From assembly GCA_016791285.1 (NCBI GenBank), contig JAEUMX010000193.1:1-14259 (forward strand): a DNA stretch of 14,259 nucleotides, read 5' to 3'. Of the stretch, positions 13,229-14,259 are shown piece after piece (within the stretch, counting starts at the first letter, position 1; each line of letters begins with the position of its first letter). This DNA is from Burkholderiales bacterium. Its GTDB lineage: Bacteria > Pseudomonadota > Gammaproteobacteria > Burkholderiales > JAEUMW01. The notes beneath the pieces were generated by a model that did not search any database, was not told the DNA's origin, and saw only the letters and a list, made by a program, of their open reading frames with translations. The translations under genes were made by a program, and so were the position numbers.

Positions 13229-14259
13229 GTGCCCGTGCCACCCAAGGTCGGCTTCGTCTCCCTCGGCTGTCCCAAGGCCCTGGTCGATTCCGAGCGCATC
13301 CTGACGCAGCTGCGCGCGGAGGGTTACCTCGTCTCGCCGAGTTACGACGAGGCCGATCTCGTGGTCGTGAACACCTGCGGCTTCATCGACGCCGCCGTGG
13401 AAGAGTCGCTGGATGCCATCGGTGAGGCGCTCGCCGAGAACGGACGCGTAATCGTCACGGGCTGTCTCGGCGCCCAGGGCAGTCTGGTGAAGAATGCCCA
13501 TCCCCAGGTCCTAGCCGTCACGGGTCCGCAGGCGACCGCCGAGGTGATGGCTGCGGTGCATACACACCTGCCGCAACCGCACGATCCGTTCACGAGCCTG
13601 GTCCCGCCGCAGGGGATCAAGCTCACGCCGCGGCACTACGCCTACCTCAAGATCGCCGAGGGCTGCAATCACCGCTGCACGTTCTGCATCATCCCCTCGA
13701 TGCGCGGCGATCTCGTGAGCCGGCCCATCGGCGACGTGCTGGCGGAAGCCGAAACCCTGGTCCGTGCGGGCGTCAGGGAACTGCTCGTGATCTCGCAGGA
13801 CACGAGCGCGTACGGGGTCGACGTCAAATACCGCACCGGCTTCTGGAAGGGGCGCCCGCTGAAGACGCGGCTCACCGAGCTCGCCAGCGCCATGACCGGG
13901 CTCGGGGCGTGGGTACGCCTGCATTACGTCTACCCGTATCCGCACGTTGACGAGCTGATTCCGCTGATGGCGGAAGGCCGGCTGCTGCCGTACCTCGATG
14001 TTCCGTTCCAGCACGCGAGCCCGCGCATCCTGAAGCTGATGCGGCGCCCGGCGAGCGCGGCGAACAATCTCTCGCGGATCCGGGCCTGGCGCTCCGTCTG
14101 CCCCGAGCTCACCATCCGCAGCACCTTCATCGTGGGTTTCCCGGGCGAGACCGGGGCCGAGTTCGATGCGCTGCTCGCCTTTCTGGAGGAAGCCCGGCTC
14201 GACCGCGTGGGGTGCTTCGCCTACTCGCCAGTCGCCGGTGCGCGCGCCAACGAGTTGCC
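13229..14259 (+). CDS. rimO: Ribosomal protein S12 methylthiotransferase RimO (partial, 3' end outside window)
   Basis: The first 343 residues of RimO, a radical-SAM enzyme with two [4Fe-4S] clusters that methylthiolates an aspartate of ribosomal protein S12 (D89 in E. coli). The N-terminal MTTase domain opens [20 protein letters not shown] and supplies the auxiliary cluster cysteines C14, C50 (NTCGFI) and C79 (TGCLG). The radical-SAM triad is [10 protein letters not shown] (C146, C150, C153) followed by [23 protein letters not shown] and FIVGFPGET are further family motifs. The C-terminal TRAM domain lies off the edge. [10 protein letters not shown] distinguishes RimO from MiaB. Two in-frame GTG codons (13229, 13235) are possible starts, bounded by a stop at 13217; no ribosome site decides between them. 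It may be read through from phaR. Confidence 0.95.
   Translation, partial: MPVPPKVGFVSLGCPKALVDSERILTQLRAEGYLVSPSYDEADLVVVNTCGFIDAAVEESLDAIGEALAENGRVIVTGCLGAQGSLVKNAHPQVLAVTGPQATAEVMAAVHTHLPQPHDPFTSLVPPQGIKLTPRHYAYLKIAEGCNHRCTFCIIPSMRGDLVSRPIGDVLAEAETLVRAGVRELLVISQDTSAYGVDVKYRTGFWKGRPLKTRLTELASAMTGLGAWVRLHYVYPYPHVDELIPLMAEGRLLPYLDVPFQHASPRILKLMRRPASAANNLSRIRAWRSVCPELTIRSTFIVGFPGETGAEFDALLAFLEEARLDRVGCFAYSPVAGARANEL

Overview
The window looks like ordinary core chromosome of a high-GC betaproteobacterium, from an order such as Burkholderiales, Rhodocyclales or Nitrosomonadales; I cannot place it further. Supporting signs are an E. coli-length Mfd, the bamD/rluD/pgeF neighbourhood, a class I PHA synthase with phasin and PhaR, and several promoters with a consensus TATAAT box. 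I see no mobile element, integrase, CRISPR array, tRNA or rRNA, and no base-composition break suggesting recent transfer.

Layout. Bases 1-1201 (minus): a DUF4410-type lipoprotein followed by a phosphoribosyltransferase that runs off the left edge. Bases 1202-1390: divergent spacer. Bases 1391-6220 (plus): mfd, a 68-residue heavy-metal-associated (CopZ-like) protein, an EamA-type transporter and a DUF2007-like small protein. Bases 6225-7031 (minus): bamD. Bases 7030-8783 (plus): rluD and pgeF, overlapping GTGA-style. Bases 8836-9606 (plus): a ZIP-family metal transporter, overlapping tail-to-tail with a 75-residue membrane protein on the minus strand (9600-9827). Bases 9933-13182: a polyhydroxyalkanoate (PHA) block of phaC (plus), a terminator hairpin that could serve both strands, a phasin (minus) and phaR (plus). 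Base 13229 to the right edge (plus): rimO, partial.

How it works together. phaC polymerises hydroxyacyl-CoA into PHA, the phasin coats the granule, and PhaR is the expected repressor that senses PHA. The phasin and phaR genes are divergent. Their shared 218-base spacer holds two opposed promoters and a 15-base perfect palindrome about midway between them, the best candidate operator in the window. No phaA or phaB lies here, so monomer supply must be encoded elsewhere. The other genes are housekeeping: transcription-coupled repair (mfd), outer-membrane assembly (bamD), 23S rRNA pseudouridylation (rluD), peptidoglycan precursor editing (pgeF) and ribosomal protein S12 methylthiolation (rimO).

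I did not find a convincing undescribed multi-gene system. The points most worth a second look are regulatory: the phasin/phaR operator region, the phaC promoter with an inverted repeat over its -10 box, the bamD/rluD start codons sharing one CATG, and the conserved-looking 75-residue membrane protein. Many long open frames are shadows caused by high GC and were left out.
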